A stretch of DNA of 64,000 nucleotides, taken from Legionella quinlivanii (GTDB taxonomy: Bacteria; Pseudomonadota; Gammaproteobacteria; Legionellales; Legionellaceae). The translations under genes were made by a program, and so were the position numbers. The notes beneath the pieces are model-generated. The model saw only the letters and a program-made list of their open reading frames with translations, ran no database searches and was not told the DNA's origin. Location of the stretch: NCBI RefSeq assembly GCF_900461555.1, contig NZ_UGOX01000001.1, positions 124,001 to 188,000 on the forward strand, given 5' to 3'. Shown here in pieces: positions 63,542 through 64,000 of this stretch (positions within the stretch are counted from its first letter, which is position 1; each line of letters begins with the position of its first letter).

Positions 63542-64000
63542 CTAACTGTATCTAAAACCAACACTCTCTTCACAATCTTCCAGGGGAGGAGGAACGTCCA
63601 GATCACCCGCCGCAAACGAATGCTTATAAAACAAAAAGGACGCGGGATCTTTTAAGAAGAAACAACTATCTCCCTGCTTGCATTTGCTAATCAAGGCACT
63701 CAAGGAAGAACCGCTTTTGGGAAGGTTATCTTTATCAAGGGAATGAGCTTCCAATACGCATCGCAAACTTTGCAGGAAGTCCAGACGTTTGCCAGCATCA
63801 GCGTGATGACTGGTCGGGAGCTTGGTCAGGAACTCAAGGCAGTTTATTGCCCAGGTGACTGATTTCTTTTTGTCAGAGTAAAGTCCTTGCAGAGCATAAT
63901 GAGCCACCTGGCATAGAGCCAATGGGTATCCCTGTAGTGCAGCCTTTTGAACTTGCAAGACCGCCTTATCGCCTAAATATTTATATTGTGCCTGTAAATG
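63542..64000 (-). CDS. C-terminal part of a Sel1-like/TPR-like repeat protein (partial)
   Basis: The frame is open to the window edge, giving at least 152 residues of a longer protein. AALQGYPLALCQVAHYALQG is a Sel1-like repeat (AA..G...A...LA..Y..G). The last 60 residues are not repeats. A TTG at 63958 is unlikely to be the start, since the preceding codons are also protein-like (LQAQYKYLGDKAVLQ). Sel1 proteins serve as protein-interaction scaffolds, several in Legionella host entry; function here unknown. Confidence 0.6.
   Translation of the reverse strand, partial: HLQAQYKYLGDKAVLQVQKAALQGYPLALCQVAHYALQGLYSDKKKSVTWAINCLEFLTKLPTSHHADAGKRLDFLQSLRCVLEAHSLDKDNLPKSGSSLSALISKCKQGDSCFFLKDPASFLFYKHSFAAGDLDVPPPLEDCEESVGFRYS

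Overview
This 64 kb stretch reads as chromosome from a Legionella-like gammaproteobacterium. Ordinary housekeeping genes (uvrB, coq7, rnr, rlmB, aroE, a DsbA, cytochrome c4, engB) alternate with large, poorly conserved proteins that combine hydrophobic hairpins, coiled coils or helical repeats with acidic or Ser/Lys-rich C-termini. That mix is typical of Legionellales genomes rich in Dot/Icm effector candidates. The genus assignment is inferred from style and gene content, not from a marker-gene search.

Layout. 1-7.9 kb: an APC-type amino-acid permease, hypothetical proteins, a solitary periplasmic binding protein, uvrB and an aspartate-type aminotransferase. 7.9-12.8 kb: tRNA-Asn with a clear promoter, then an accessory stretch with an AT-rich acyltransferase, a truncated second acyltransferase, a large protein carrying two GX2H motifs of the Tiki/ChaN/TraB type, and a DUF2165 membrane protein. 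13-15.5 kb: a serine/threonine-dehydratase-like and ornithine-cyclodeaminase-like pair divergent from a MarR regulator. 15.5-19.8 kb: a LysR regulator divergent from a two-gene isonitrile locus (IsnA-IsnB fusion plus FAD monooxygenase). 20-25 kb: an FAH-family enzyme, a small lipoprotein, a WYL-like protein, a DUF4142-like protein and an 858-residue coiled-coil protein.

25-30 kb: an exported GH3 hexosaminidase with a NagX-like acetyltransferase, a SulP transporter and yacG. 30-34.5 kb: a possible Fur-controlled exported protein, a DUF1328-type peptide and a helical-repeat protein. 34.5-45.2 kb: coq7 with a CBS/CorC protein, a PiT phosphate transporter, a large membrane protein, a DUF4254 protein, a second solitary binding protein, then rnr-rlmB. 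45.2-53.6 kb: a DAACS symporter, then a tight four-gene run (double cyclic-nucleotide-binding protein, class II amidotransferase, membrane class III nucleotidyl cyclase homologue, metallo-beta-lactamase-fold hydrolase), a protein with phosphoinositide-kinase-like motifs and a glutaredoxin-MauE fusion. 53.8-64 kb: an O-antigen ligase-like protein, DUF4142 lipoprotein, POT transporter, an effector-like membrane protein, a patatin, aroE, dsbA, cytochrome c4, engB and the end of a Sel1-like protein.

The most interesting loci are the candidate cyclic-nucleotide signalling operon at 46.7-50.5 kb, the fused isonitrile synthase/oxygenase locus at 16.5-19.8 kb, and the kinase-like (50.5 kb) and Tiki/ChaN-like (10.2 kb) proteins. 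Three families of dispersed palindromic elements occupy intergenic gaps; one supplies the end of the reading frame of the DAACS symporter. No CRISPR array, intact insertion sequence, rRNA operon or phage module was seen.
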